A stretch of 60,368 nt of DNA from Verrucomicrobiota bacterium (GTDB lineage: Bacteria > Verrucomicrobiota > Verrucomicrobiia > Opitutales > Opitutaceae), in NCBI GenBank assembly GCA_023443455.1, contig JAEZUE010000025.1, forward strand, positions 1-60,368, read 5' to 3'. The translations under genes were made by a program, and so were the position numbers. Below, in pieces: positions 9,119 through 19,674 of this stretch. Under the pieces are notes generated by a model. It did not search any database, was not told where the DNA came from, and saw nothing but the letters and a program-made list of their open reading frames with translations. Each line of letters opens with the position of its first letter. Positions within the stretch are counted from its first letter, which is position 1.

Positions 9119-12100
9119 ATGATGTCACACCTCCGCCTTCTCTTTGGGTTCATCGCTGTTTTTGTGTCCGGTGTCTGCGCGCTGCCCGCCGCACGGGCGG
9201 GATCGGTCGCGGCGCGCGAGGTGGTCTTTGTCGATGGCGCGGTGGTGGACCATGAGGTGCTGGTCGCCGGCGTGCGGCTCGGCGTGGAGACGGTCCGGCT
9301 TGACCCCGCGGGCGACGCGCTCGCGCAGATGGCGGCCTGGGCGGAGACGCACTCGGGCTACGAGGCGATCCATGTGGTGTCGCATGCCGCGCCCGGCGCG
9401 CTGCGGCTCGGCGGGGCCTCGCTCGATGGCGTCGCGTTGCGCGACCCCGCGGTGGCGGGGCAACTCGCCCGGCTCGGGCGCGCGTTGAATCGCGGTGGTG
9501 ATCTGCTGCTCTACGGGTGCGAGTTGGCGAAGGGCGAGGCGGGAGCGCATTTCGTCGCCGAGCTGGCCCAGGTGACCGGCGCGGATGTCGGGGCCTCGGA
9601 CAACAAAACCGGTGCGGCCGCCAAGGGCGGCGACTGGGTGCTGGAGGTGCACCATGGAGAGTTGGCCACCGCTTCGCTCCTGGGTCGCGAAGCGGTGGAG
9701 CGATATGGCGAACTCCTAGGGGTCTTCGATTTCGCGGGCGGCGCCTACTCGGTCGACTCTAACCACCGGGTCACGCAGAGTGTGGACGGCGTGACCATGA
9801 ACGTGACGGGCTCCCGTGATGCCGAAACTCCCGCAACCTTGTTGCTCGACAAAGCCTTTTCCGAGAATTCCAGCTTCACCTCTACCTTGATGTATTCTGG
9901 AGACTACATTGAGGACCCCGGCATGCCTCTGCTTTCCGTGAGTTTCACGTTCAGCAGTCCGGTCAATCTCACTTCCCTGCGGGTGGACACTCAGGCGGCG
10001 TGGAATGCGGAGACCCTGGTCTTCACCCGCACCGATGGCGTCACCGCCTCCTTTTCTCACACGACCACGGCAGCGCAGTATGCGGCGGGGACGGTGAACG
10101 TCGATTGGCCGAGCGTGACCTCCTTCACCATCACGAAGAGCGGGGGGGGCCAGATGGAAGGCATTTTCATCGATGAAGTCGTCTTCAGTCTCAACGCCGC
10201 TCCGGTGCTCGACGATAGCGGCACCCCGGTCTTGACCGGCCTCACGGAGGATCAAACGACCAACGGGGGACAGACCGTGGCGAGTTTTGCCGGCAGCAGC
10301 ATCACCGATGCGGACAGCGGGGCGGTGCAGGGCATTGCCATCATCGCCGCGGAGCCCGGCAACGGTGCTTGGGAATACAGCACGGACAATGGCGGCACCT
10401 GGGCCGCCGTGGGCACGGTGGCCACAGATAGCGCTCTGCTCCTGTGCGAGGCCGACAAGATCCGCTTCGTGCCCAATGGCCAGACGGGAACCGCGGCCAG
10501 CCTCACCTTCCGTGCCTGGGATCAGACCAGAGGCACCGCCGGGACCAAGGTCGCTACCGCCCCCAATGGAGCGGTGTCGGCCTTCTCGTCCGCGACCGAG
10601 ACCGCCTCCATCGCCGTGAGCGATGTCGAGGATGCGCCGAGCGTTGTCGGGTTGGCCGGCGACAGCAGCACCTCAAGCCCTGGGGCTGGAGCGTACATCG
10701 ATGCCGGGCGCGACGCCGTCGTCACCGATGTGGACTCGACGCCTCCTTCCACCTGCACCGCGCTGAGCATCGTCCGGACCTCGGGTCCGGCGGCGGGGGA
10801 CTTTTTCTCCGAGCTCGCCGATGGGGTTGTGCTGTTCGGCGGCGACGGAATCCCGGCTGCGGGCGAGACCGTCTCGGTCGAAGGCGTCGCAATCGGGACC
10901 GTGGACGGCACCGCTGACGGCCGGGATGGGGCGGATCTCCGCATCGCGCTCAACGCCAGCGCCACTTACGCCAACCTCGCTGTCTTCCTGCGTAACGTGA
11001 AGTTCACCACGACCGCCTTTGGCACGCAGGCCTTCGAGGTCGTGCTCGCCGCCGGCGTATCCACCTCCTCCAGCGCGTTCGCGATGACGGTGTCGCCCGA
11101 TCTCGGCTACAGCACCACGACCTTCGTCGAGGCGCGCAGTGCCGACGGGGCCATCGGCACCACGGCCACCATCACGCTGAGCGGCGACACCTTTGTGGGC
11201 GGCATCGGGGATCCGCTCCCGGTCAGCTCCGCCAACGTGCCCGCCGGGCTCACCGCCGTGCTCGTCAAGGCCAGCGACACCACCGCGACCCTGGGCTTCA
11301 CCGGCAAGGCCACGGCGCATGGGACCGATGCAGGCACGGTACGCGTGAGCTTGCTCGACGGCGCGTTTGCCGGCGGGAGCGCGGCAGCGGTCACCCACTC
11401 GACCGTGTCCGACATCAAGATCGATTTCCTCAACACGTGGGCCATCGACTGCGTGGTGCCTGCCGGCGATGGGCTCCTCTCGAAAAACGCCGCCGGTGGT
11501 GACCTCTCCGCCGCTTTGGGCAACCCGAACGGTATCAGGTTCCAGAATATCGAGGCCCAGCCCGGCTACACCCTGGTGGTGCAAAACAACTCGGGCGAGT
11601 GGGTGCCGGTCGGCGAGGACATGGTTTTCACCAATGGCGGAGCGTACGACAAGAACAGCGGCGAGGGAATTACCGTCCACTACGGCCTCCAGGGCGATTT
11701 CTCCGGACTCACCGCCGATGTGCTCGACGCGGTGGTCTGGCGCGTGGATTTCGGAAACGACGGCGCCCTGGAGTGGCAGGACGTCATCAATCTCCGGTAT
11801 GTCCCGGTGCCCGGCACGCCCGATCTCGTGGCGGCTTCCGATAGTGGAGCCTCCAGCACGGACAACCTCACCAACGTCGTCCGGCCGACCTTCAGCGGCA
11901 CGGCCCCGGCCGGAGCCACCGTGAGGCTCTACACCAGCAGCCGCTCGGACGGAGCCCCTGCCAGTTCCGCGATCGGTACGGCCACTGCGGGCGCGGATGG
12001 TCTTTGGACTGTGGTGCCCACCGTGGACCTCGCACCCCTCGCCCAGACCATCACCGCCAGAATCTGGGATGCCGCCCAATCGAGGCTCGGCTCCCCCTCG

Positions 12101-15100
12101 GAGGGCCTGCAGGTCACCATCGCCACCGGCGCTCCGGCCGTGCCCACGATCACGAGCACGACGCCGGTCGGCACCACGACGAATCCCGCGTACACGCTCA
12201 CCGGCACCGCCGAGGCGGGTGCGACGATTAGTATCTACAACGCGGGCACCCTCGTGGGCACCGTGACTGCCGCTGCGGACGGCCACTGGAGCTGTGCGCT
12301 CACGCTGGAAAGCGGAGCGACCGCGCTGACCGTCACGGCGGCCGATGCGGCGGGCAACGAAAGCACGGCGGTGGCCGTCGCCCCGTGGACGATCGACACG
12401 ATGGCGCCCGCGGTGGCGACGATCGCGCGTTGCCAGCCCGGCCCGGTCACGCTCGGCGACACTCTGGAATGGCGCGTCACGTTTACCGAGTCCGTCATGG
12501 GCGTAGGCCCGGAGGATTTTGAACTGACGCCGGTCGACGGCGCGGCCACGGCCGGCCCGGTCTCGGTCACGGCCGGCGCGAGTGCGGCGGAGTACTTTCT
12601 CACGGCGACGGGCGTGGCCGGTATTGGCACGCTGCGGCTCGACGTGAAGGCGAGCGGCACGGGCATCGCGGATGGCGCGGGTCATGCACTCGTTGGCGGG
12701 TTCACCTCCGGCCAATCGTACACGCATGCGCTCGGCACGGTGCCGGTGGGCTGGGGTTGGAATGTCTATGGCCAGCTTGGTCTTGGGGTCAGTGGTACAG
12801 CGGTACATCCGTTGGCGAAGCCGGTGCGCCACACCGGCGCGCTCGTCGGCAAGACGGTGGTGGCGGTGGCGGGGTGCGCCTTGCACACGCTGGCGCTCGA
12901 CGGCGAGGGCCGGGTGTACGCTTGGGGCGACGGTGCCCGCGGCCGCCTCGGCAGCGGTTCGACCCGGAGCAGTTTGACGCCGGAGGCGGTGATTAGGGAC
13001 AGCCGCTCCGGCTTGTCCGGCAAGACCGTGGTCGCGATCGCCGGCGGCTTGGGCCAATCGCTGGCGCTGTGCGACGACGGCACGGTCGTAGCCTGGGGCT
13101 ACAACGATGTCGGGCAGGTGGGCGACGGCTCGACGGCCGACCGGTGGCTGCCGGTGGCCGTGGCGGCGGACAGCGGCTCGGCCTTGTACGGCAAGACGGT
13201 GGTGGCGATCTCGGTAGGTACCAGCTTCTCGCTGGCGTTGTGCAGCGATGGCACGGTCGTGGCCTGGGGAGGCAACACCTACGGTCAGTTGGGCAATGGC
13301 ACGAAGGTCGCTTCGACCAAACCGGTGGCAGTCGCGATGGGCAGCGGCTCCGCGTTGTCCGGCAAGACGGTCACGGCGATCTCGGCCGGGCAGGAGCACG
13401 CGCTGGCGCTGTGCAGCGATGGCACGGTCGTCGCCTGGGGGCGCAACGACTACGGCCTGTTGGGCAATGGCACGAGAGTCGATGCGGCCCTACCGGTGGC
13501 GGTGGCCACGGACAACGGTTCTTCCCTCGCTGGCCGGACCGTGCTGGCGGTCGCTGCGGGGACCACGCATTCGCTCGCGTTGTGCGACGACGGCCTGGTG
13601 TTCGCCTGGGGCCAAAACATGTCTGGTCTGCTGGGTGACGGCACCTCCGCCACTGCCGACAAACCGGTGCCGGTGGCGACCGACAGCGGTTCTGCGCTCT
13701 CCGGCAAGTTCGTGGTGGCGGTGTCCGCGTCGCGGGAGCATTCGCTGGCGTTGTGCCGCGACGGCACCATGGCGGCGTGGGGGGCGAATGGTTACGGCAA
13801 GCTCGGCGACGGCACTCTGGTCGCGGCGATCAAGCCGGTGGCGGTGAACGCCGATCCGGCTTCCGGCAGCGCCCTGGCGGGTCGCGCGGTTTTCCCGCTC
13901 CAGGCTAGTTCCAACAGGGGGAACTATAACGTCGTTGTCGTTGCTTCGGCCAACGTCATTGCCGTGGCGCCGCCCGCCGCGGGCATCTACCATGCGGGAG
14001 ACTCGCTTCCCTTCACGCTGACCCTGTCCCACACCGCCAGGGTCAATACGACCGCCGGCACCCCGCGCTTGGCGCTGACGGTCGGCACGGAAACGCGCCA
14101 CGCGAGCTACGTCTCTGGCAGCGGCAGCACGAACCTGGTCTTCAGCTACACGGTGCAGGCTGGCGACATCGATGCCGACGGCGTCGCGGTCGCCAACGCG
14201 ATCGATCTCAACGGCGGCGCGATCGCCGACACGACCGGCTGGCCCATTGCGCTCGTGTTGCCGGCGTACCCGTTGCCGGCGATCCGGGTCGGCGTCACGC
14301 CGCCGGCGGCGCCGGCCATCACGGCCGTCACGCCCACGACGATCGGTGGCACGGCCGAGCCGGGCGCCACAGTGGAAGTCTTCAATGGGGGCATCTCGCT
14401 CGGTGCGACGGTTGCCAATGCGGAGGGGCACTGGAGCCTCACGATCGCCCCTCTGCCGAGCGGGACCTACAGCCTCACAGCGACGGCGACCGATGCCGCG
14501 GGCAATGTGAGCGAGGCGAGCTCCGCGACCACATGGAGCCTCGACGCGACGCCGCTCGCGGTGGCGACGATCGCGCGTTGCCAGCCCGGCCCGGTGACGA
14601 TTGAGAGCACGCTGGAATGGCGCGTGACGTTTACCGAGGCGGTGACGGGCGTGGACCTCGCGGACTTCGTGCTCACCTCGGTCGACGGTGCGGCCACGGC
14701 CACGCTCGGCACGGTCACGGCCGGCGCGAGTGCGGCGGAGTATTTTGTGACGGCGACGGGCGTGACCGGCGTCGGCACGCTGCGGCTCGACGTGAAGACG
14801 AGCGGCTCGGGGATCGAAGATGGCGCGGGCAACGCCCTCGCCGCCGGGTTCACGCTTGGCCAGCCCTACACGCACGCACTCGGCACGGTGCCGGTGGCCT
14901 GGGGGCTGAACTACAACGGCCAGCTCGGGCTCGGGACTACGGACGGCAAGGCGCATCCGGTACCGGCCTTGGTGCCCTGCTCCGGGGATCTCGCCGGCAA
15001 GACGGTGGTGGCGGTGTCGGCCGGAGATGCGTATACGCTGGCGCTGAGCAGCGACGGCAAAGTGTCTGCTTGGGGATTCAACCGCGACGGCCAGTTGGGC

Positions 15101-16834
15101 AATCATTCGACGACCGACTCGCCCACTCCCGTGGCGGTGGACACCACGGCCACGAGTGCGCTCTTCGGCAAGACGGTGGTGGCGGTGTCGGCCGCGTATC
15201 AGCATTCGTTGGCGCTGTGTAGCGACGGCACGGTGGTGGCTTGGGGGCGCAACAACTACGGCCAGCTGGGCAATAATTCGAAGACCGCCTCGCAAACTCC
15301 AGTGGCGGTTGACACGACCGCAGCGCTGGCCGGCAAGACGGTGGTGGCGGTGTCGGTCGGCGCCGAACATTCGCTAGCGCTGTGTAGCGACGGCACGGTG
15401 GTGGGTTGGGGGCGCAACAACTACGGCCAGCTGGGCAATAATACGTTGACCGCCTCGCCTACGCCCGTGGCGGTGGACACCACGGCCACGAGTGCGCTCT
15501 TCGGCAGGACGGTGGTGGCGGTGTCGGCCGGAAATGCGCATACGCTGGCGCTGTGCAGCGACGGCACGGTGGCTGCGTGGGGTGAAAACGACAATGGCCG
15601 ACTGGGGAATGGTTCGACGGGTGATTCGCGCATCCCGGTGGCGGCGGACACCACGGCCACGAGTGCGCTCTTCGGAAAGAAGGTGGTGGCGGTGTCGGCT
15701 GGGTTTTCTCATTCGCTCGCATTGGATAGCGAGGGTCAGGCGTACGCCTGGGGTTCCAACCGCTACGGCCAGCTGGGCAACAATACGTTGGCCGATTCGC
15801 TCATTCCTGTGGCGGTCACCAGCACGGGCACGAGTGCGCTGAACGGCAAGCAGGTGGTGGCACTGGCGGCGGGATCGATCCACTCGCTGGTCCTGTGCCG
15901 AGACGGGACGGCAGTAGGCTGGGGCGCGAATAGCAACGGCCAACTGGGCAATGGTACGAATGCGAACTCGTCCACGCCGGTCGCGGTGACCACCTCAAGT
16001 GCGCTGGCCGGCAGAGCCGTGTATGCCCTCGGCTCCAGTTGGTACGCTTACCATTGCTTTGCGCTGGCCTCGCCGGCCAAGGTCATCGCGGTGGCGGCAC
16101 CCGCCGCGGGCACCTACATGGCGGGCGATACGCTCACCTTCGCGTTGACGTCCCCGTTGCCGGTGACGGTCACCGGCACGCCGCGCCTCGTGCTGACAGT
16201 TGGTACGGAGACGCGTTACGCGACGTACGCTTCCGGCAGCGGCAGCACCAGCCTAGTCTTCACCTACACGGTGCAGGCCGGCGACAACGACACCGACGGC
16301 ATCGCCGTCGTCAGCTCCATCGATTTGAACGGTGGTACGTTGGTGGAAAGCCTCGGTCTGAATCTGGACCCCGCGCTGCCGGCGTACCCGTTGCCGGCGA
16401 TCCGGGTCGGCGTGGCCGAGCAGGGGGGCTTCGAGGGCTGGAGGTATCAAAACTTTACTGTCGCCGAGCTGGCCGATCCGCTGGTGAGCGGACCGGAGGC
16501 GACGCCGTACGGCGACGGGCTGAGCAACCTGATGAAGTACGCGCTCGGGTTCGCGGCGCACGAGCGCCCGGTTTCGCCCCCGCTCGAGCTGGAACTTCGG
16601 CCCGGCTCGGTCCGGCTCGGCTTCCTCCGCCCGGAGGACCGGTCCGATCTCGTCTATGCGATCCAGCAATCGGCGACGTTGGCCGCCGACTCGTGGGTCG
16701 ATTGCGCCGGCGCGCCCACGCTCGAGGCCGCGGCCGACGGATTCCAGCGATGGGCGCTCGCCGTCGCGACCGGCGCGGCCACCCCGCGGCTGTTCTTCCG
16801 TCTCCGCGTGGAGCAGGTCCCCGGCGTCGATTGA
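9119..16834 (+). CDS. Giant secreted DUF4347 / double RCC1 beta-propeller protein
   Basis: About 2571 residues from the ATG at 9119. A second ATG follows immediately, and an upstream in-frame ATG at 9059 would bury the signal peptide. Residues 1-28 are a signal peptide (LRLLFGFIAVFVSGVCA). Residues ~35-190 are a DUF4347 domain with a His/Cys pair, H89 in HVVSHAAPG and C134 in LLLYGCELAKG, placed as in caspase-like proteases. Cadherin- and Ig-like modules follow. From nt ~12,740 to 13,900 and again from ~14,890 to 16,070 there are two RCC1 blocks, each with seven AWGxNxxGQLGxG units. Each block is preceded by a duplicated Ig-like module (VATIARCQPGPVT) and followed by the same immunoglobulin-like tail. 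The C-terminus (GDGLSNLMKYALGF, then FFRLRV) is of a type I associate with secreted Opitutaceae proteins. It is probably a cell-surface or extracellular adhesin. Confidence 0.88.
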   Translation: MMSHLRLLFGFIAVFVSGVCALPAARAGSVAAREVVFVDGAVVDHEVLVAGVRLGVETVRLDPAGDALAQMAAWAETHSGYEAIHVVSHAAPGALRLGGASLDGVALRDPAVAGQLARLGRALNRGGDLLLYGCELAKGEAGAHFVAELAQVTGADVGASDNKTGAAAKGGDWVLEVHHGELATASLLGREAVERYGELLGVFDFAGGAYSVDSNHRVTQSVDGVTMNVTGSRDAETPATLLLDKAFSENSSFTSTLMYSGDYIEDPGMPLLSVSFTFSSPVNLTSLRVDTQAAWNAETLVFTRTDGVTASFSHTTTAAQYAAGTVNVDWPSVTSFTITKSGGGQMEGIFIDEVVFSLNAAPVLDDSGTPVLTGLTEDQTTNGGQTVASFAGSSITDADSGAVQGIAIIAAEPGNGAWEYSTDNGGTWAAVGTVATDSALLLCEADKIRFVPNGQTGTAASLTFRAWDQTRGTAGTKVATAPNGAVSAFSSATETASIAVSDVEDAPSVVGLAGDSSTSSPGAGAYIDAGRDAVVTDVDSTPPSTCTALSIVRTSGPAAGDFFSELADGVVLFGGDGIPAAGETVSVEGVAIGTVDGTADGRDGADLRIALNASATYANLAVFLRNVKFTTTAFGTQAFEVVLAAGVSTSSSAFAMTVSPDLGYSTTTFVEARSADGAIGTTATITLSGDTFVGGIGDPLPVSSANVPAGLTAVLVKASDTTATLGFTGKATAHGTDAGTVRVSLLDGAFAGGSAAAVTHSTVSDIKIDFLNTWAIDCVVPAGDGLLSKNAAGGDLSAALGNPNGIRFQNIEAQPGYTLVVQNNSGEWVPVGEDMVFTNGGAYDKNSGEGITVHYGLQGDFSGLTADVLDAVVWRVDFGNDGALEWQDVINLRYVPVPGTPDLVAASDSGASSTDNLTNVVRPTFSGTAPAGATVRLYTSSRSDGAPASSAIGTATAGADGLWTVVPTVDLAPLAQTITARIWDAAQSRLGSPSEGLQVTIATGAPAVPTITSTTPVGTTTNPAYTLTGTAEAGATISIYNAGTLVGTVTAAADGHWSCALTLESGATALTVTAADAAGNESTAVAVAPWTIDTMAPAVATIARCQPGPVTLGDTLEWRVTFTESVMGVGPEDFELTPVDGAATAGPVSVTAGASAAEYFLTATGVAGIGTLRLDVKASGTGIADGAGHALVGGFTSGQSYTHALGTVPVGWGWNVYGQLGLGVSGTAVHPLAKPVRHTGALVGKTVVAVAGCALHTLALDGEGRVYAWGDGARGRLGSGSTRSSLTPEAVIRDSRSGLSGKTVVAIAGGLGQSLALCDDGTVVAWGYNDVGQVGDGSTADRWLPVAVAADSGSALYGKTVVAISVGTSFSLALCSDGTVVAWGGNTYGQLGNGTKVASTKPVAVAMGSGSALSGKTVTAISAGQEHALALCSDGTVVAWGRNDYGLLGNGTRVDAALPVAVATDNGSSLAGRTVLAVAAGTTHSLALCDDGLVFAWGQNMSGLLGDGTSATADKPVPVATDSGSALSGKFVVAVSASREHSLALCRDGTMAAWGANGYGKLGDGTLVAAIKPVAVNADPASGSALAGRAVFPLQASSNRGNYNVVVVASANVIAVAPPAAGIYHAGDSLPFTLTLSHTARVNTTAGTPRLALTVGTETRHASYVSGSGSTNLVFSYTVQAGDIDADGVAVANAIDLNGGAIADTTGWPIALVLPAYPLPAIRVGVTPPAAPAITAVTPTTIGGTAEPGATVEVFNGGISLGATVANAEGHWSLTIAPLPSGTYSLTATATDAAGNVSEASSATTWSLDATPLAVATIARCQPGPVTIESTLEWRVTFTEAVTGVDLADFVLTSVDGAATATLGTVTAGASAAEYFVTATGVTGVGTLRLDVKTSGSGIEDGAGNALAAGFTLGQPYTHALGTVPVAWGLNYNGQLGLGTTDGKAHPVPALVPCSGDLAGKTVVAVSAGDAYTLALSSDGKVSAWGFNRDGQLGNHSTTDSPTPVAVDTTATSALFGKTVVAVSAAYQHSLALCSDGTVVAWGRNNYGQLGNNSKTASQTPVAVDTTAALAGKTVVAVSVGAEHSLALCSDGTVVGWGRNNYGQLGNNTLTASPTPVAVDTTATSALFGRTVVAVSAGNAHTLALCSDGTVAAWGENDNGRLGNGSTGDSRIPVAADTTATSALFGKKVVAVSAGFSHSLALDSEGQAYAWGSNRYGQLGNNTLADSLIPVAVTSTGTSALNGKQVVALAAGSIHSLVLCRDGTAVGWGANSNGQLGNGTNANSSTPVAVTTSSALAGRAVYALGSSWYAYHCFALASPAKVIAVAAPAAGTYMAGDTLTFALTSPLPVTVTGTPRLVLTVGTETRYATYASGSGSTSLVFTYTVQAGDNDTDGIAVVSSIDLNGGTLVESLGLNLDPALPAYPLPAIRVGVAEQGGFEGWRYQNFTVAELADPLVSGPEATPYGDGLSNLMKYALGFAAHERPVSPPLELELRPGSVRLGFLRPEDRSDLVYAIQQSATLAADSWVDCAGAPTLEAAADGFQRWALAVATGAATPRLFFRLRVEQVPGVD

Positions 16835-16931
16835 GACGTGGTTGAATTCGGCGACCGGGTACGCGCGAGCAACGTGCACCCGGTCGCGCCTCCGCACGAG
16901 CCGAGGGTGTTCGGGTTGGGCTGGAGCCGGG

Positions 16932-17205
16932 GGACCGCAGGCCGGGACGCCTGCGCCACGGCGTGGCATGCCGGATGGAGCGTGGCGTCGGCCTCCGTGC
17001 CGGCGAGGTTGGGCCCGGGCCGGGGAGCGGGCGGGATCGGTGACCGCAGGCAGGGACGCCTGCGCCACGGCGTGGCGTGCCGGACAGGGCGTGGCGCCGG
17101 CCTCCGTGCCGGCGAGGTTGGGCGTGAGCTGGGGAGCGGGCGGGAGCTGAGGGACCGCAGGCAGGGACGCCTGCGCCACGGCGTGGCGTGCCGGCGCGGG
17201 CCCCT
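16932..17205 (+). repeat. Three-copy array of a ~110-bp REP-like repeat
   Basis: Units beginning GGACCGCAGGCAGGGACGCC start near 16932, 17042 and 17152, a period of about 110 bp. Each carries GCGCCACGGCGTGGCGTGCC and CCTCCGTGCCGGCGAGGTTGG, both with inverted-repeat character. This is the same element as the six-copy array at 28343. It fills the 474-bp gap between the RCC1 protein and the GH3 gene, and nothing in the rest of the gap looks coding. Frames through the array are open and give spurious proteins. Confidence 0.85.
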
Positions 17206-17308
17206 CCCGCATTAACCGTGCGCGATAACGGAGCGGGGGCTCGGTTTTCGTTTGGCGGTTCCGGCGCCGATGCGGAGGGTGGGCGCCCATCCCCAGCGCG
17301 GGCTCCCC

Positions 17309-19546
17309 ATGAAACGCCTCCCTTTTTTCTCCGTCGCGATCCTTTGCCTGTTGCCTGCGCTGCGCGCCTCCCAAGCGGCCGCACCGCTCTACCGCGATGC
17401 CGCTGCGCCGCTCGAGGTTCGCGTGGAGGATCTGCTGCCGCGACTCACGCTCGACGAGAAGCTCGGGCTCATCCACGCCGACTCGAAGTTCAGCACGGCC
17501 GGGGTGCCGCGGCTGGGCATCGCGCCGCTGTGGCTGTCCGACGGACCGCACGGCGTGCGCGAGGAAATCAGCCGCGACAGTTGGCGGCCGGCGGGCCGTA
17601 GCGACGATTACGCGACGTGGATGCCGGTCTCGATCGCGCTCGCCGCGACCTGGAATCCCGAACTCGCCGCGACCTACGGCGGCGTGCTCGCCGGCGAGGC
17701 GCGCGCGCGCGGCAAACACATCATGCTCGGGCCGGGCGTGAACCTGCAGCGCACCCCGCTCAACGGCCGCACCTTCGAGTACCTCGGCGAGGACCCGTGG
17801 CTCGCGTCGCGGATGGCCGTGGGCGTGATCCGCGGGATGCAGGCGGGCGACGTGGCTGCGTGCGTGAAACATTTCGCCCTCAACAACCAGGAGGACCATC
17901 GCGGCACGATCGACGTCGAGGTTGACGAGCGCGCGTTGCGCGAGCTCTACCTCGCGCCCTTCGAGGCGGCGGTGCGCGAGGCCGGCGTGTGGTCGGTGAT
18001 GGGCGCGTACAACAAGTTCCGCGGGCAGCATTGCTGCCACCACGGCTATCTGCTCAACACGGTCCTCAAGGGCGAGTGGGGCTTCCGCGGCCTTGTCGTC
18101 TCCGACTGGGGCGGCACGCACAGCACCGCCGAGGCGGCGCGCGACGGGCTCGACCTCGAGATGGGCACGCGCGGGGCGTATTCGAACTACTATCTCGCCG
18201 ATCCGTTCAAGGCCGGGCTCGAGAGCGGCGAGTACCCGATCGCGTTGCTCGACGACAAGGTCCGCCGCGTGCTCCGCGTGATGTTCGCCGCGAAGGTTGT
18301 CGACGGTCCGCCCGCGGGAGCGCTCAACACCCGCGCGCATCAGGCCGTCGCACGCAAGGTCGCCGAGGAGGCGATGGTGCTGCTCAAGAACGCCGACGCG
18401 TTCCTCCCGCTCGACCTGGCGAAGGTTCGCCGCATCGCCGTGATCGGCGACAACGCCGTGCGCCTCCAGGCCCACGGCGGCCAGAGTTCCGAGATCAAGG
18501 CGTTCCACGAGATCACGCCGTTGGCCGGCCTGCTCGACCGGGTCGGCGGGCGTGCCGACATCACCTTCTCGCTCGGTGTGGTCGCGCCGAAATACCGGCG
18601 GCTCGAGGCGTTCGACGTCACCGGTGCGGCGGAGTTGGCGGCCGCGCCCGAGCTCTCGCTCGATCCCGCGGAGTTGATCGAGCGTGCGGTGGAGGCGGCG
18701 CGCGCCGCCGACGTGGCCATCGTCGTGGCTGGACTCAACCACGAGCGGCACAACGACACCGAGAGCACCGACCGCCTCTCGCTCGAGCTGCCCTACGGCC
18801 AGCCGGAGCTGATCGCCCGCGTCGCCGCCGCCAATCCCCGCACGATCGTCGTGCTCGTCGCCGGTTCGCCTGTGGCGATGGATCCCTGGCTCGAGCGGGT
18901 GCCCGCGGTCGTGCAGGCGTGGTACGCCGGCATGGAGGGCGGGCACGCCATCGCGTCGGTGCTTTTCGGTGACACGAATCCCTCCGGTCGTCTGCCCTGC
19001 ACCTTTCCGCGGCGGCTGGCCGACACCGCGCCGCATGCTTCGGGGGATGCCCGGCAGTATCCGGGAGTCGATGGCGCAGTGCACTACGACGAGGGACTCT
19101 TCGTCGGTTATCGCTGGAACGACGCGAAGGGCGTCGAGCCGCTGTTCCCCTTCGGTTTCGGCCTGAGCTACACGTCGTTCGAACTCGGCGGGCTGGCGGT
19201 CGCGGCCGGCACCGGCGGCGAAACCCTCGCCCTCGCCGAGTGCACGGTGCGCAACATCGGCGCGCGCGCCGGGGCCGAGGTCGTGCAGCTCTATGTCGAG
19301 CCGGTGAACCCGCCGGTCGAGCGCGCGGTGCGCGAGTTGAAGGCCTTCGCGAAGGTGGAGTTGCAGCCGGGCGAGTCGCGCACGGTGCGGCTCGCGCTCG
19401 GGCCGCGGGCGTTTTCGTACTATTCGCCGGAGCGCAAGGCCTGGGTCGCGGAGGCGGGCGAATACCGGATCGTGCTCGGGCGTTCGTCGCGCGACCTGCC
19501 GATGGCGGAAACGTTCACCCTCAAGGAAACTCTCGAAACCCGCTGA
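17309..19546 (+). CDS. Glycoside hydrolase family 3 beta-glycosidase, secreted
   Basis: 745 residues from the ATG at 17309, chosen because it begins a clean signal peptide (MKRLPFFSVAILCLLPALRA); the frame opens 57 bases earlier without one. The GH3 N-terminal barrel covers about 35-340, with K187 in CVKHFALNNQ and the nucleophile D266 in LVVSDWGGTHS. The C-terminal alpha/beta sandwich covers about 345-580 (GLNHERHNDTESTDR supplies the acid/base region), and a fibronectin-III-like domain spans about 640-735. This architecture hydrolyses beta-linked glucosides or xylosides from the non-reducing end. The exact sugar cannot be told from sequence. It stands between the 110-bp array and an inverted REP pair, with GH9 next on the same strand. 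Confidence 0.93.
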   Translation: MKRLPFFSVAILCLLPALRASQAAAPLYRDAAAPLEVRVEDLLPRLTLDEKLGLIHADSKFSTAGVPRLGIAPLWLSDGPHGVREEISRDSWRPAGRSDDYATWMPVSIALAATWNPELAATYGGVLAGEARARGKHIMLGPGVNLQRTPLNGRTFEYLGEDPWLASRMAVGVIRGMQAGDVAACVKHFALNNQEDHRGTIDVEVDERALRELYLAPFEAAVREAGVWSVMGAYNKFRGQHCCHHGYLLNTVLKGEWGFRGLVVSDWGGTHSTAEAARDGLDLEMGTRGAYSNYYLADPFKAGLESGEYPIALLDDKVRRVLRVMFAAKVVDGPPAGALNTRAHQAVARKVAEEAMVLLKNADAFLPLDLAKVRRIAVIGDNAVRLQAHGGQSSEIKAFHEITPLAGLLDRVGGRADITFSLGVVAPKYRRLEAFDVTGAAELAAAPELSLDPAELIERAVEAARAADVAIVVAGLNHERHNDTESTDRLSLELPYGQPELIARVAAANPRTIVVLVAGSPVAMDPWLERVPAVVQAWYAGMEGGHAIASVLFGDTNPSGRLPCTFPRRLADTAPHASGDARQYPGVDGAVHYDEGLFVGYRWNDAKGVEPLFPFGFGLSYTSFELGGLAVAAGTGGETLALAECTVRNIGARAGAEVVQLYVEPVNPPVERAVRELKAFAKVELQPGESRTVRLALGPRAFSYYSPERKAWVAEAGEYRIVLGRSSRDLPMAETFTLKETLETR

Positions 19547-19561
19547 ACCCATTTTCCGCAA

Positions 19562-19637
19562 TGTAGGAGCCTGCTTGCAGGCGATCGACGTATCTGAAGA
19601 CCCGAGGTCCAAATCGCCTGCAAGCAGGCTCCTGCAT
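19562..19637. repeat. Inverted REP pair (REPIN-like), GTAGGAGCCTGC family
   Basis: GTAGGAGCCTGCTTGCAGGC starts at 19563 and its reverse complement GCCTGCAAGCAGGCTCCTGC ends near 19635, separated by about 30 bp. Each arm is itself a hairpin with a GTAGG head, the classic layout of REP elements mobilised by REP-associated tyrosine transposases. It sits in the 128-bp gap between GH3 and GH9. No transposase gene is in the window. Confidence 0.85.
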
Positions 19638-19674
19638 CCCGACACCTCTTTTCAACGTTACCCGTACCCGCCCC

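Noticed and set aside
10673..13399. 908-codon minus-strand frame under the RCC1 protein
   Set aside because: Arg/His-rich shadow frame with no motif; the plus strand has a coherent domain order.
16253..19645. 1130-codon minus-strand open frame
   Set aside because: It is antisense to the RCC1 protein end, repeat array and GH3; its peptide is composition-driven and contains the repeat-encoded AVAQASLPAV strings.
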